A stretch of DNA of 64,000 nt from Siphonodentalium dalli (taxonomy: Eukaryota; Mollusca; Scaphopoda; Gadilida; Siphonodentaliidae), in the NCBI GenBank assembly GCA_032622095.1, contig CP136068.1, positions 164,075,465 through 164,139,464 on the forward strand. The letters are read 5' to 3'. The notes beneath the pieces are model-generated. The model had not been told where the DNA came from. It did no database searches and was given only the letters and a program-made list of their open reading frames with translations. A program made the translations under genes and the position numbers. Positions within the stretch are counted from its first letter, which is position 1. The number at the start of each line of letters is the position of its first letter. This document shows, in pieces, positions 32,751 through 46,600 of the stretch.

Positions 32751-32961
32751 TTATACTTCCATGGTGTAACCAAGGAAGTATATTGTTTTTCTACTGCGGC
32801 CGTTTTCTGTTTAATTGGAAATACTCAGAAACTAATGGGAGGAGGACCGCGAAATCTCTAGCGAATGTAGGCATCTAAGGTCTACTAAAAATAATGCTAT
32901 CCGGATGTTGGTCCAATATATTTTGACAGAGTTATGGCCCTTTTTCGATTATTTTTCATTA
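32751..32961 (+). repeat. 211-bp hairpin-headed module, left flank (type B)
   Basis: Starts with the same hairpin as the 1729-bp unit (TATACTTCC-A-TGGT / ACCA-A-GGAAGTATA) and is a diverged version of its first 211 bp. By eye it is identical to 62474-62684, nearly 30 kb away. It ends at the next hairpin. Confidence 0.9.
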
Positions 32962-34690
32962 TTATACTTCCATGGTGTAACCAAGGAAGTATATTGTTTT
33001 TCTATTGGGGTAGTTTTCCGTTTATTTGAAAATACTCAGAAACTAATTGCAGCAGGACCGCGAAATCTTTAACGAATATAGGCATCCGAGGTCTACTAAA
33101 GATAATGATATCCGGATTTCGGCCCATTGTTTCAAGACAGAGTTATAGCCCTTATTCGATTATTTTTCATTATTATTATTATACTACAGTATTTTTCAAC
33201 GCCCAAATCTCTGAATGTATTAGTACTAGAAAACTCAAGTTTGGTACGTATGTTGGGGTAAATGAGTTCTATGCCTTTGGCTCATAACGGATATTGTCCG
33301 CATTTAACCCGTGGAGTTATCTCCCTTTATATGAAAAAATGTCATTTTTATTATCTCGGAAATTATAAGGAGCAGAGCATCGAAAATTGGACCGTATGTA
33401 CACCTCGGTATGCCCTACTGCCCACGGGCATCAAAACTTGTGTCCGCGCTTTCCCTGAAGAGTTACCGCCCATAAACAGGGGAACCTCTATTTTATTGTA
33501 CTCTGTTGTTCTCCCGTATCATTCCAGATAACTGCATTTGGTTTTCATAGCCATGATGACCGTTCTCAGTTTAGTCCGAAAAAGAAATTTTAACAGGGTC
33601 GGACATATATTTTTACACTGATGTGGGGGCAAAATTTTCTCAAAAATGTTTTTTTGATCGATATTCATCTATTTAAGTATATGCATTCCCTGAACGAAAA
33701 CAAACCCACCCCAAGAAGGATTTTTGAAATCCGATAAGAATTGCAAGAGTTACAGGCCCTAAAATTTTTGCAATTTGGGACATGTGCTTGTGACCACATC
33801 TCCTCCGAAGATGTCGAAGTTTGGATGTCAACTGATACGCCAACGTGTGCGGACGAACGAGTGCACGCGGTGGGCCAAATTTTGCCAGTGTCTGTTCATT
33901 ATTGTGGGTATGGGGAGGGGTGGTCCGTGGTACCAATTTTTAATTCTTATCGGAATAAGATGAAACTTGGAATTTAACATCTACAACACCACCCGATCTA
34001 GAAACTGAAAGAATTTCGAAATTCCATTGAAAACTGACAAAGTTAGGGGCCCTCAAATTTTGCAATTTTGGGCCCATGTGCTTGATAACACATCTCCTCC
34101 GAAGATGTCGAACTTTGAATGTCATCTGATACGCCAATGTGTGTAGGCTGAAGAGAGCACGCGGTGTGCCAAATTTTGCCAGTGTCGGTTCAGTGTTGTG
34201 GGTCAGGGGAGGGGTGGTCCGAGGTACCAAAATTTATTTCGTCTCCGAATTATATGAAAATTGGAATATAACATCTACCATACACGCTAATAACAAATCT
34301 GAAAACAGATCGTAAATCCGTTAAAAACTGGCGGAGATTTTGGAACTCAAAGTTTGAATATGGGCCCATATTCTTTCCAATAACCAAAATGTTCTTCTTT
34401 TCCGAATCAGATGAAATTTATAATATGCAATCTCAGTAAGTAGCATATAACAAAACTTAAAACAATTTTGAAATCCATTGGAAAATCACGGAGTTATGGT
34501 CCTTCAAAAATTGCATTTTGGGCCTGGTGTGACAATTTCCCAATCCCGTCACCCAATTTCGAGGCAGGAGTGGGGTCAATTATAAACACTTGAGATCAAC
34601 ACACAAATGTTAAGGACAGTACACAATCATCTTACTTCATATTTTCCATCCCTAAACTGCGAATTGTTCAGTTCATGATTCGCCCTATTA
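32962..34690 (+). repeat. first 1729-bp unit: internal structure
   Basis: Positions 1-32 hold the hairpin: 14-base arms (32963-32976 and 32980-32993), one A/A mismatch, loop GTA. The head module is 211 bp and ends in an (ATT)n run. The 1518-bp body starts with a second small inverted word, ATACT-AC-AGTAT. In the body a 'GAAATCC.TT.AAAA...GAGTTA.GG.CCCTCAAA' block occurs at 33726, 34018, 34312 and 34470, so the right part is built from two roughly 292-bp submodules plus shortened ones. The paired CTCCTCCGAAGATGTCGAA block and the GGGGAGGGGTGGTCCG block each occur twice. Confidence 0.85.
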
Positions 34691-37600
34691 TTATACTTCC
34701 ATGGTGTAACCAAGGAAGTATATTGTTTTTCTATTGGGGTAGTTTTCCGTTTATTTGAAAATACTCAGAAACTAATTGCAGCAGGACCGCGAAATCTTTA
34801 ACGAATATAGGCATCCGAGGTCTACTAAAGATAATGATATCCGGATTTCGGCCCATTGTTTCAAGACAGAGTTATAGCCCTTATTCGATTATTTTTCATT
34901 ATTATTATTATACTACAGTATTTTTCAACGCCCAAATCTCTGAATGTATTAGTACTAGAAAACTCAAGTTTGGTACGTATGTTGGGGTAAATGAGTTCTA
35001 TGCCTTTGGCTCATAACGGATATTGTCCGCATTTAACCCGTGGAGTTATCTCCCTTTATATGAAAAAATGTCATTTTTATTATCTCGGAAATTATAAGGA
35101 GCAGAGCATCGAAAATTGGACCGTATGTACACCTCGGTATGCCCTACTGCCCACGGGCATCAAAACTTGTGTCCGCGCTTTCCCTGAAGAGTTACCGCCC
35201 ATAAACAGGGGAACCTCTATTTTATTGTACTCTGTTGTTCTCCCGTATCATTCCAGATAACTGCATTTGGTTTTCATAGCCATGATGACCGTTCTCAGTT
35301 TAGTCCGAAAAAGAAATTTTAACAGGGTCGGACATATATTTTTACACTGATGTGGGGGCAAAATTTTCTCAAAAATGTTTTTTTGATCGATATTCATCTA
35401 TTTAAGTATATGCATTCCCTGAACGAAAACAAACCCACCCCAAGAAGGATTTTTGAAATCCGATAAGAATTGCAAGAGTTACAGGCCCTAAAATTTTTGC
35501 AATTTGGGACATGTGCTTGTGACCACATCTCCTCCGAAGATGTCGAAGTTTGGATGTCAACTGATACGCCAACGTGTGCGGACGAACGAGTGCACGCGGT
35601 GGGCCAAATTTTGCCAGTGTCTGTTCATTATTGTGGGTATGGGGAGGGGTGGTCCGTGGTACCAATTTTTAATTCTTATCGGAATAAGATGAAACTTGGA
35701 ATTTAACATCTACAACACCACCCGATCTAGAAACTGAAAGAATTTCGAAATTCCATTGAAAACTGACAAAGTTAGGGGCCCTCAAATTTTGCAATTTTGG
35801 GCCCATGTGCTTGATAACACATCTCCTCCGAAGATGTCGAACTTTGAATGTCATCTGATACGCCAATGTGTGTAGGCTGAAGAGAGCACGCGGTGTGCCA
35901 AATTTTGCCAGTGTCGGTTCAGTGTTGTGGGTCAGGGGAGGGGTGGTCCGAGGTACCAAAATTTATTTCGTCTCCGAATTATATGAAAATTGGAATATAA
36001 CATCTACCATACACGCTAATAACAAATCTGAAAACAGATCGTAAATCCGTTAAAAACTGGCGGAGATTTTGGAACTCAAAGTTTGAATATGGGCCCATAT
36101 TCTTTCCAATAACCAAAATGTTCTTCTTTTCCGAATCAGATGAAATTTATAATATGCAATCTCAGTAAGTAGCATATAACAAAACTTAAAACAATTTTGA
36201 AATCCATTGGAAAATCACGGAGTTATGGTCCTTCAAAAATTGCATTTTGGGCCTGGTGTGACAATTTCCCAATCCCGTCACCCAATTTCGAGGCAGGAGT
36301 GGGGTCAATTATAAACACTTGAGATCAACACACAAATGTTAAGGACAGTACACAATCATCTTACTTCATATTTTCCATCCCTAAACTGCGAATTGTTCAG
36401 TTCATGATTCGCCCTATTATTATACTTCCATGGTGTAACCAAGGAAGTATATTGTTTTTCTATTGGGGTAGTTTTCCGTTTATTTGAAAATACTCAGAAA
36501 CTAATTGCAGCAGGACCGCGAAATCTTTAACGAATATAGGCATCCGAGGTCTACTAAAGATAATGATATCCGGATTTCGGCCCATTGTTTCAAGACAGAG
36601 TTATAGCCCTTATTCGATTATTTTTCATTATTATTATTATACTACAGTATTTTTCAACGCCCAAATCTCTGAATGTATTAGTACTAGAAAACTCAAGTTT
36701 GGTACGTATGTTGGGGTAAATGAGTTCTATGCCTTTGGCTCATAACGGATATTGTCCGCATTTAACCCGTGGAGTTATCTCCCTTTATATGAAAAAATGT
36801 CATTTTTATTATCTCGGAAATTATAAGGAGCAGAGCATCGAAAATTGGACCGTATGTACACCTCGGTATGCCCTACTGCCCACGGGCATCAAAACTTGTG
36901 TCCGCGCTTTCCCTGAAGAGTTACCGCCCATAAACAGGGGAACCTCTATTTTATTGTACTCTGTTGTTCTCCCGTATCATTCCAGATAACTGCATTTGGT
37001 TTTCATAGCCATGATGACCGTTCTCAGTTTAGTCCGAAAAAGAAATTTTAACAGGGTCGGACATATATTTTTACACTGATGTGGGGGCAAAATTTTCTCA
37101 AAAATGTTTTTTTGATCGATATTCATCTATTTAAGTATATGCATTCCCTGAACGAAAACAAACCCACCCCAAGAAGGATTTTTGAAATCCGATAAGAATT
37201 GCAAGAGTTACAGGCCCTAAAATTTTTGCAATTTGGGACATGTGCTTGTGACCACATCTCCTCCGAAGATGTCGAAGTTTGGATGTCAACTGATACGCCA
37301 ACGTGTGCGGACGAACGAGTGCACGCGGTGGGCCAAATTTTGCCAGTGTCTGTTCATTATTGTGGGTATGGGGAGGGGTGGTCCGTGGTACCAATTTTTA
37401 ATTCTTATCGGAATAAGATGAAACTTGGAATTTAACATCTACAACACCACCCGATCTAGAAACTGAAAGAATTTCGAAATTCCATTGAAAACTGACAAAG
37501 TTAGGGGCCCTCAAATTTTGCAATTTTGGGCCCATGTGCTTGATAACACATCTCCTCCGAAGATGTCGAACTTTGAATGTCATCTGATACGCCAATGTGT

Positions 37601-40600
37601 GTAGGCTGAAGAGAGCACGCGGTGTGCCAAATTTTGCCAGTGTCGGTTCAGTGTTGTGGGTCAGGGGAGGGGTGGTCCGAGGTACCAAAATTTATTTCGT
37701 CTCCGAATTATATGAAAATTGGAATATAACATCTACCATACACGCTAATAACAAATCTGAAAACAGATCGTAAATCCGTTAAAAACTGGCGGAGATTTTG
37801 GAACTCAAAGTTTGAATATGGGCCCATATTCTTTCCAATAACCAAAATGTTCTTCTTTTCCGAATCAGATGAAATTTATAATATGCAATCTCAGTAAGTA
37901 GCATATAACAAAACTTAAAACAATTTTGAAATCCATTGGAAAATCACGGAGTTATGGTCCTTCAAAAATTGCATTTTGGGCCTGGTGTGACAATTTCCCA
38001 ATCCCGTCACCCAATTTCGAGGCAGGAGTGGGGTCAATTATAAACACTTGAGATCAACACACAAATGTTAAGGACAGTACACAATCATCTTACTTCATAT
38101 TTTCCATCCCTAAACTGCGAATTGTTCAGTTCATGATTCGCCCTATTATTATACTTCCATGGTGTAACCAAGGAAGTATATTGTTTTTCTATTGGGGTAG
38201 TTTTCCGTTTATTTGAAAATACTCAGAAACTAATTGCAGCAGGACCGCGAAATCTTTAACGAATATAGGCATCCGAGGTCTACTAAAGATAATGATATCC
38301 GGATTTCGGCCCATTGTTTCAAGACAGAGTTATAGCCCTTATTCGATTATTTTTCATTATTATTATTATACTACAGTATTTTTCAACGCCCAAATCTCTG
38401 AATGTATTAGTACTAGAAAACTCAAGTTTGGTACGTATGTTGGGGTAAATGAGTTCTATGCCTTTGGCTCATAACGGATATTGTCCGCATTTAACCCGTG
38501 GAGTTATCTCCCTTTATATGAAAAAATGTCATTTTTATTATCTCGGAAATTATAAGGAGCAGAGCATCGAAAATTGGACCGTATGTACACCTCGGTATGC
38601 CCTACTGCCCACGGGCATCAAAACTTGTGTCCGCGCTTTCCCTGAAGAGTTACCGCCCATAAACAGGGGAACCTCTATTTTATTGTACTCTGTTGTTCTC
38701 CCGTATCATTCCAGATAACTGCATTTGGTTTTCATAGCCATGATGACCGTTCTCAGTTTAGTCCGAAAAAGAAATTTTAACAGGGTCGGACATATATTTT
38801 TACACTGATGTGGGGGCAAAATTTTCTCAAAAATGTTTTTTTGATCGATATTCATCTATTTAAGTATATGCATTCCCTGAACGAAAACAAACCCACCCCA
38901 AGAAGGATTTTTGAAATCCGATAAGAATTGCAAGAGTTACAGGCCCTAAAATTTTTGCAATTTGGGACATGTGCTTGTGACCACATCTCCTCCGAAGATG
39001 TCGAAGTTTGGATGTCAACTGATACGCCAACGTGTGCGGACGAACGAGTGCACGCGGTGGGCCAAATTTTGCCAGTGTCTGTTCATTATTGTGGGTATGG
39101 GGAGGGGTGGTCCGTGGTACCAATTTTTAATTCTTATCGGAATAAGATGAAACTTGGAATTTAACATCTACAACACCACCCGATCTAGAAACTGAAAGAA
39201 TTTCGAAATTCCATTGAAAACTGACAAAGTTAGGGGCCCTCAAATTTTGCAATTTTGGGCCCATGTGCTTGATAACACATCTCCTCCGAAGATGTCGAAC
39301 TTTGAATGTCATCTGATACGCCAATGTGTGTAGGCTGAAGAGAGCACGCGGTGTGCCAAATTTTGCCAGTGTCGGTTCAGTGTTGTGGGTCAGGGGAGGG
39401 GTGGTCCGAGGTACCAAAATTTATTTCGTCTCCGAATTATATGAAAATTGGAATATAACATCTACCATACACGCTAATAACAAATCTGAAAACAGATCGT
39501 AAATCCGTTAAAAACTGGCGGAGATTTTGGAACTCAAAGTTTGAATATGGGCCCATATTCTTTCCAATAACCAAAATGTTCTTCTTTTCCGAATCAGATG
39601 AAATTTATAATATGCAATCTCAGTAAGTAGCATATAACAAAACTTAAAACAATTTTGAAATCCATTGGAAAATCACGGAGTTATGGTCCTTCAAAAATTG
39701 CATTTTGGGCCTGGTGTGACAATTTCCCAATCCCGTCACCCAATTTCGAGGCAGGAGTGGGGTCAATTATAAACACTTGAGATCAACACACAAATGTTAA
39801 GGACAGTACACAATCATCTTACTTCATATTTTCCATCCCTAAACTGCGAATTGTTCAGTTCATGATTCGCCCTATTATTATACTTCCATGGTGTAACCAA
39901 GGAAGTATATTGTTTTTCTATTGGGGTAGTTTTCCGTTTATTTGAAAATACTCAGAAACTAATTGCAGCAGGACCGCGAAATCTTTAACGAATATAGGCA
40001 TCCGAGGTCTACTAAAGATAATGATATCCGGATTTCGGCCCATTGTTTCAAGACAGAGTTATAGCCCTTATTCGATTATTTTTCATTATTATTATTATAC
40101 TACAGTATTTTTCAACGCCCAAATCTCTGAATGTATTAGTACTAGAAAACTCAAGTTTGGTACGTATGTTGGGGTAAATGAGTTCTATGCCTTTGGCTCA
40201 TAACGGATATTGTCCGCATTTAACCCGTGGAGTTATCTCCCTTTATATGAAAAAATGTCATTTTTATTATCTCGGAAATTATAAGGAGCAGAGCATCGAA
40301 AATTGGACCGTATGTACACCTCGGTATGCCCTACTGCCCACGGGCATCAAAACTTGTGTCCGCGCTTTCCCTGAAGAGTTACCGCCCATAAACAGGGGAA
40401 CCTCTATTTTATTGTACTCTGTTGTTCTCCCGTATCATTCCAGATAACTGCATTTGGTTTTCATAGCCATGATGACCGTTCTCAGTTTAGTCCGAAAAAG
40501 AAATTTTAACAGGGTCGGACATATATTTTTACACTGATGTGGGGGCAAAATTTTCTCAAAAATGTTTTTTTGATCGATATTCATCTATTTAAGTATATGC

Positions 40601-43600
40601 ATTCCCTGAACGAAAACAAACCCACCCCAAGAAGGATTTTTGAAATCCGATAAGAATTGCAAGAGTTACAGGCCCTAAAATTTTTGCAATTTGGGACATG
40701 TGCTTGTGACCACATCTCCTCCGAAGATGTCGAAGTTTGGATGTCAACTGATACGCCAACGTGTGCGGACGAACGAGTGCACGCGGTGGGCCAAATTTTG
40801 CCAGTGTCTGTTCATTATTGTGGGTATGGGGAGGGGTGGTCCGTGGTACCAATTTTTAATTCTTATCGGAATAAGATGAAACTTGGAATTTAACATCTAC
40901 AACACCACCCGATCTAGAAACTGAAAGAATTTCGAAATTCCATTGAAAACTGACAAAGTTAGGGGCCCTCAAATTTTGCAATTTTGGGCCCATGTGCTTG
41001 ATAACACATCTCCTCCGAAGATGTCGAACTTTGAATGTCATCTGATACGCCAATGTGTGTAGGCTGAAGAGAGCACGCGGTGTGCCAAATTTTGCCAGTG
41101 TCGGTTCAGTGTTGTGGGTCAGGGGAGGGGTGGTCCGAGGTACCAAAATTTATTTCGTCTCCGAATTATATGAAAATTGGAATATAACATCTACCATACA
41201 CGCTAATAACAAATCTGAAAACAGATCGTAAATCCGTTAAAAACTGGCGGAGATTTTGGAACTCAAAGTTTGAATATGGGCCCATATTCTTTCCAATAAC
41301 CAAAATGTTCTTCTTTTCCGAATCAGATGAAATTTATAATATGCAATCTCAGTAAGTAGCATATAACAAAACTTAAAACAATTTTGAAATCCATTGGAAA
41401 ATCACGGAGTTATGGTCCTTCAAAAATTGCATTTTGGGCCTGGTGTGACAATTTCCCAATCCCGTCACCCAATTTCGAGGCAGGAGTGGGGTCAATTATA
41501 AACACTTGAGATCAACACACAAATGTTAAGGACAGTACACAATCATCTTACTTCATATTTTCCATCCCTAAACTGCGAATTGTTCAGTTCATGATTCGCC
41601 CTATTATTATACTTCCATGGTGTAACCAAGGAAGTATATTGTTTTTCTATTGGGGTAGTTTTCCGTTTATTTGAAAATACTCAGAAACTAATTGCAGCAG
41701 GACCGCGAAATCTTTAACGAATATAGGCATCCGAGGTCTACTAAAGATAATGATATCCGGATTTCGGCCCATTGTTTCAAGACAGAGTTATAGCCCTTAT
41801 TCGATTATTTTTCATTATTATTATTATACTACAGTATTTTTCAACGCCCAAATCTCTGAATGTATTAGTACTAGAAAACTCAAGTTTGGTACGTATGTTG
41901 GGGTAAATGAGTTCTATGCCTTTGGCTCATAACGGATATTGTCCGCATTTAACCCGTGGAGTTATCTCCCTTTATATGAAAAAATGTCATTTTTATTATC
42001 TCGGAAATTATAAGGAGCAGAGCATCGAAAATTGGACCGTATGTACACCTCGGTATGCCCTACTGCCCACGGGCATCAAAACTTGTGTCCGCGCTTTCCC
42101 TGAAGAGTTACCGCCCATAAACAGGGGAACCTCTATTTTATTGTACTCTGTTGTTCTCCCGTATCATTCCAGATAACTGCATTTGGTTTTCATAGCCATG
42201 ATGACCGTTCTCAGTTTAGTCCGAAAAAGAAATTTTAACAGGGTCGGACATATATTTTTACACTGATGTGGGGGCAAAATTTTCTCAAAAATGTTTTTTT
42301 GATCGATATTCATCTATTTAAGTATATGCATTCCCTGAACGAAAACAAACCCACCCCAAGAAGGATTTTTGAAATCCGATAAGAATTGCAAGAGTTACAG
42401 GCCCTAAAATTTTTGCAATTTGGGACATGTGCTTGTGACCACATCTCCTCCGAAGATGTCGAAGTTTGGATGTCAACTGATACGCCAACGTGTGCGGACG
42501 AACGAGTGCACGCGGTGGGCCAAATTTTGCCAGTGTCTGTTCATTATTGTGGGTATGGGGAGGGGTGGTCCGTGGTACCAATTTTTAATTCTTATCGGAA
42601 TAAGATGAAACTTGGAATTTAACATCTACAACACCACCCGATCTAGAAACTGAAAGAATTTCGAAATTCCATTGAAAACTGACAAAGTTAGGGGCCCTCA
42701 AATTTTGCAATTTTGGGCCCATGTGCTTGATAACACATCTCCTCCGAAGATGTCGAACTTTGAATGTCATCTGATACGCCAATGTGTGTAGGCTGAAGAG
42801 AGCACGCGGTGTGCCAAATTTTGCCAGTGTCGGTTCAGTGTTGTGGGTCAGGGGAGGGGTGGTCCGAGGTACCAAAATTTATTTCGTCTCCGAATTATAT
42901 GAAAATTGGAATATAACATCTACCATACACGCTAATAACAAATCTGAAAACAGATCGTAAATCCGTTAAAAACTGGCGGAGATTTTGGAACTCAAAGTTT
43001 GAATATGGGCCCATATTCTTTCCAATAACCAAAATGTTCTTCTTTTCCGAATCAGATGAAATTTATAATATGCAATCTCAGTAAGTAGCATATAACAAAA
43101 CTGAAAACAATTTTGAAATCCATTGGAAAATCACGGAGTTATGGTCCTTCAAAAATTGCATTTTGGGCCTGGTGTGACAATTTCCCAATCCCGTCACCCA
43201 ATTTCGAGGCAGGAGTGGGGTCAATTATAAACACTTGAGATCAACACACAAATGTTAAGGACAGTACACAATCATCTTACTTCATATTTTCCATCCCTAA
43301 ACTGCGAATTGTTCAGTTCATGATTCGCCCTATTATTATACTTCCATGGTGTAACCAAGGAAGTATATTGTTTTTCTATTGGGGTAGTTTTCCGTTTATT
43401 TGAAAATACTCAGAAACTAATTGCAGCAGGACCGCGAAATCTTTAACGAATATAGGCATCCGAGGTCTACTAAAGATAATGATATCCGGATTTCGGCCCA
43501 TTGTTTCAAGACAGAGTTATAGCCCTTATTCGATTATTTTTCATTATTATTATTATACTACAGTATTTTTCAACGCCCAAATCTCTGAATGTATTAGTAC

Positions 43601-46600
43601 TAGAAAACTCAAGTTTGGTACGTATGTTGGGGTAAATGAGTTCTATGCCTTTGGCTCATAACGGATATTGTCCGCATTTAACCCGTGGAGTTATCTCCCT
43701 TTATATGAAAAAATGTCATTTTTATTATCTCGGAAATTATAAGGAGCAGAGCATCGAAAATTGGACCGTATGTACACCTCGGTATGCCCTACTGCCCACG
43801 GGCATCAAAACTTGTGTCCGCGCTTTCCCTGAAGAGTTACCGCCCATAAACAGGGGAACCTCTATTTTATTGTACTCTGTTGTTCTCCCGTATCATTCCA
43901 GATAACTGCATTTGGTTTTCATAGCCATGATGACCGTTCTCAGTTTAGTCCGAAAAAGAAATTTTAACAGGGTCAGACATATATTTTTACACTGATGTGG
44001 GGGCAAAATTTTCTCAAAAATGTTTTTTTGATCGATATTCATCTATTTAAGTATATGCATTCCCTGAACGAAAACAAACCCACCCCAAGAAGGATTTTTG
44101 AAATCCGATAAGAATTGCAAGAGTTACAGGCCCTAAAATTTTTGCAATTTGGGACATGTGCTTGTGACCACATCTCCTCCGAAGATGTCGAAGTTTGGAT
44201 GTCAACTGATACGCCAACGTGTGCGGACGAACGAGTGCACGCGGTGGGCCAAATTTTGCCAGTGTCTGTTCATTATTGTGGGTATGGGGAGGGGTGGTCC
44301 GTGGTACCAATTTTTAATTCTTATCGGAATAAGATGAAACTTGGAATTTAACATCTACAACACCACCCGATCTAGAAACTGAAAGAATTTCGAAATTCCA
44401 TTGAAAACTGACAAAGTTAGGGGCCCTCAAATTTTGCAATTTTGGGCCCATGTGCTTGATAACACATCTCCTCCGAAGATGTCGAACTTTGAATGTCATC
44501 TGATACGCCAATGTGTGTAGGCTGAAGAGAGCACGCGGTGTGCCAAATTTTGCCAGTGTCGGTTCAGTGTTGTGGGTCAGGGGAGGGGTGGTCCGAGGTA
44601 CCAAAATTTATTTCGTCTCCGAATTATATGAAAATTGGAATATAACATCTACCATACACGCTAATAACAAATCTGAAAACAGATCGTAAATCCGTTAAAA
44701 ACTGGCGGAGATTTTGGAACTCAAAGTTTGAATATGGGCCCATATTCTTTCCAATAACCAAAATGTTCTTCTTTTCCGAATCAGATGAAATTTATAATAT
44801 GCAATCTCAGTAAGTAGCATATAACAAAACTGAAAACAATTTTGAAATCCATTGGAAAATCACGGAGTTATGGTCCTTCAAAAATTGCATTTTGGGCCTG
44901 GTGTGACAATTTCCCAATCCCGTCACCCAATTTCGAGGCAGGAGTGGGGTCAATTATAAACACTTGAGATCAACACACAAATGTTAAGGACAGTACACAA
45001 TCATCTTACTTCATATTTTCCATCCCTAAACTGCGAATTGTTCAGTTCATGATTCGCCCTATTATTATACTTCCATGGTGTAACCAAGGAAGTATATTGT
45101 TTTTCTATTGGGGTAGTTTTCCGTTTATTTGAAAATACTCAGAAACTAATTGCAGCAGGACCGCGAAATCTTTAACGAATATAGGCATCCGAGGTCTACT
45201 AAAGATAATGATATCCGGATTTCGGCCCATTGTTTCAAGACAGAGTTATAGCCCTTATTCGATTATTTTTCATTATTATTATTATACTACAGTATTTTTC
45301 AACGCCCAAATCTCTGAATGTATTAGTACTAGAAAACTCAAGTTTGGTACGTATGTTGGGGTAAATGAGTTCTATGCCTTTGGCTCATAACGGATATTGT
45401 CCGCATTTAACCCGTGGAGTTATCTCCCTTTATATGAAAAAATGTCATTTTTATTATCTCGGAAATTATAAGGAGCAGAGCATCGAAAATTGGACCGTAT
45501 GTACACCTCGGTATGCCCTACTGCCCACGGGCATCAAAACTTGTGTCCGCGCTTTCCCTGAAGAGTTACCGCCCATAAACAGGGGAACCTCTATTTTATT
45601 GTACTCTGTTGTTCTCCCGTATCATTCCAGATAACTGCATTTGGTTTTCATAGCCATGATGACCGTTCTCAGTTTAGTCCGAAAAAGAAATTTTAACAGG
45701 GTCGGACATATATTTTTACACTGATGTGGGGGCAAAATTTTCTCAAAAATGTTTTTTTGATCGATATTCATCTATTTAAGTATATGCATTCCCTGAACGA
45801 AAACAAACCCACCCCAAGAAGGATTTTTGAAATCCGATAAGAATTGCAAGAGTTACAGGCCCTAAAATTTTTGCAATTTGGGACATGTGCTTGTGACCAC
45901 ATCTCCTCCGAAGATGTCGAAGTTTGGATGTCAACTGATACGCCAACGTGTGCGGACGAACGAGTGCACGCGGTGGGCCAAATTTTGCCAGTGTCTGTTC
46001 ATTATTGTGGGTATGGGGAGGGGGTGGTCCGTGGTACCAATTTTTAATTCTTATCGGAATAAGATGAAACTTGGAATTTAACATCTACAACACCACCCGA
46101 TCTAGAAACTGAAAGAATTTCGAAATTCCATTGAAAACTGACAAAGTTAGGGGCCCTCAAATTTTGCAATTTTGGGCCCATGTGCTTGATAACACATCTC
46201 CTCCGAAGATGTCGAACTTTGAATGTCATCTGATACGCCAATGTGTGTAGGCTGAAGAGAGCACGCGGTGTGCCAAATTTTGCCAGTGTCGGTTCAGTGT
46301 TGTGGGTCAGGGGAGGGGTGGTCCGAGGTACCAAAATTTATTTCGTCTCCGAATTATATGAAAATTGGAATATAACATCTACCATACACGCTAATAACAA
46401 ATCTGAAAACAGATCGTAAATCCGTTAAAAACTGGCGGAGATTTTGGAACTCAAAGTTTGAATATGGGCCCATATTCTTTCCAATAACCAAAATGTTCTT
46501 CTTTTCCGAATCAGATGAAATTTATAATATGCAATCTCAGTAAGTAGCATATAACAAAACTTAAAACAATTTTGAAATCCATTGGAAAATCACGGAGTTA

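Noticed and set aside
32504-32773. Open frames with 15-residue peptide repeats on both strands
   Set aside because: A 45-bp repeat unit is divisible by three, so frames stay open without selection.
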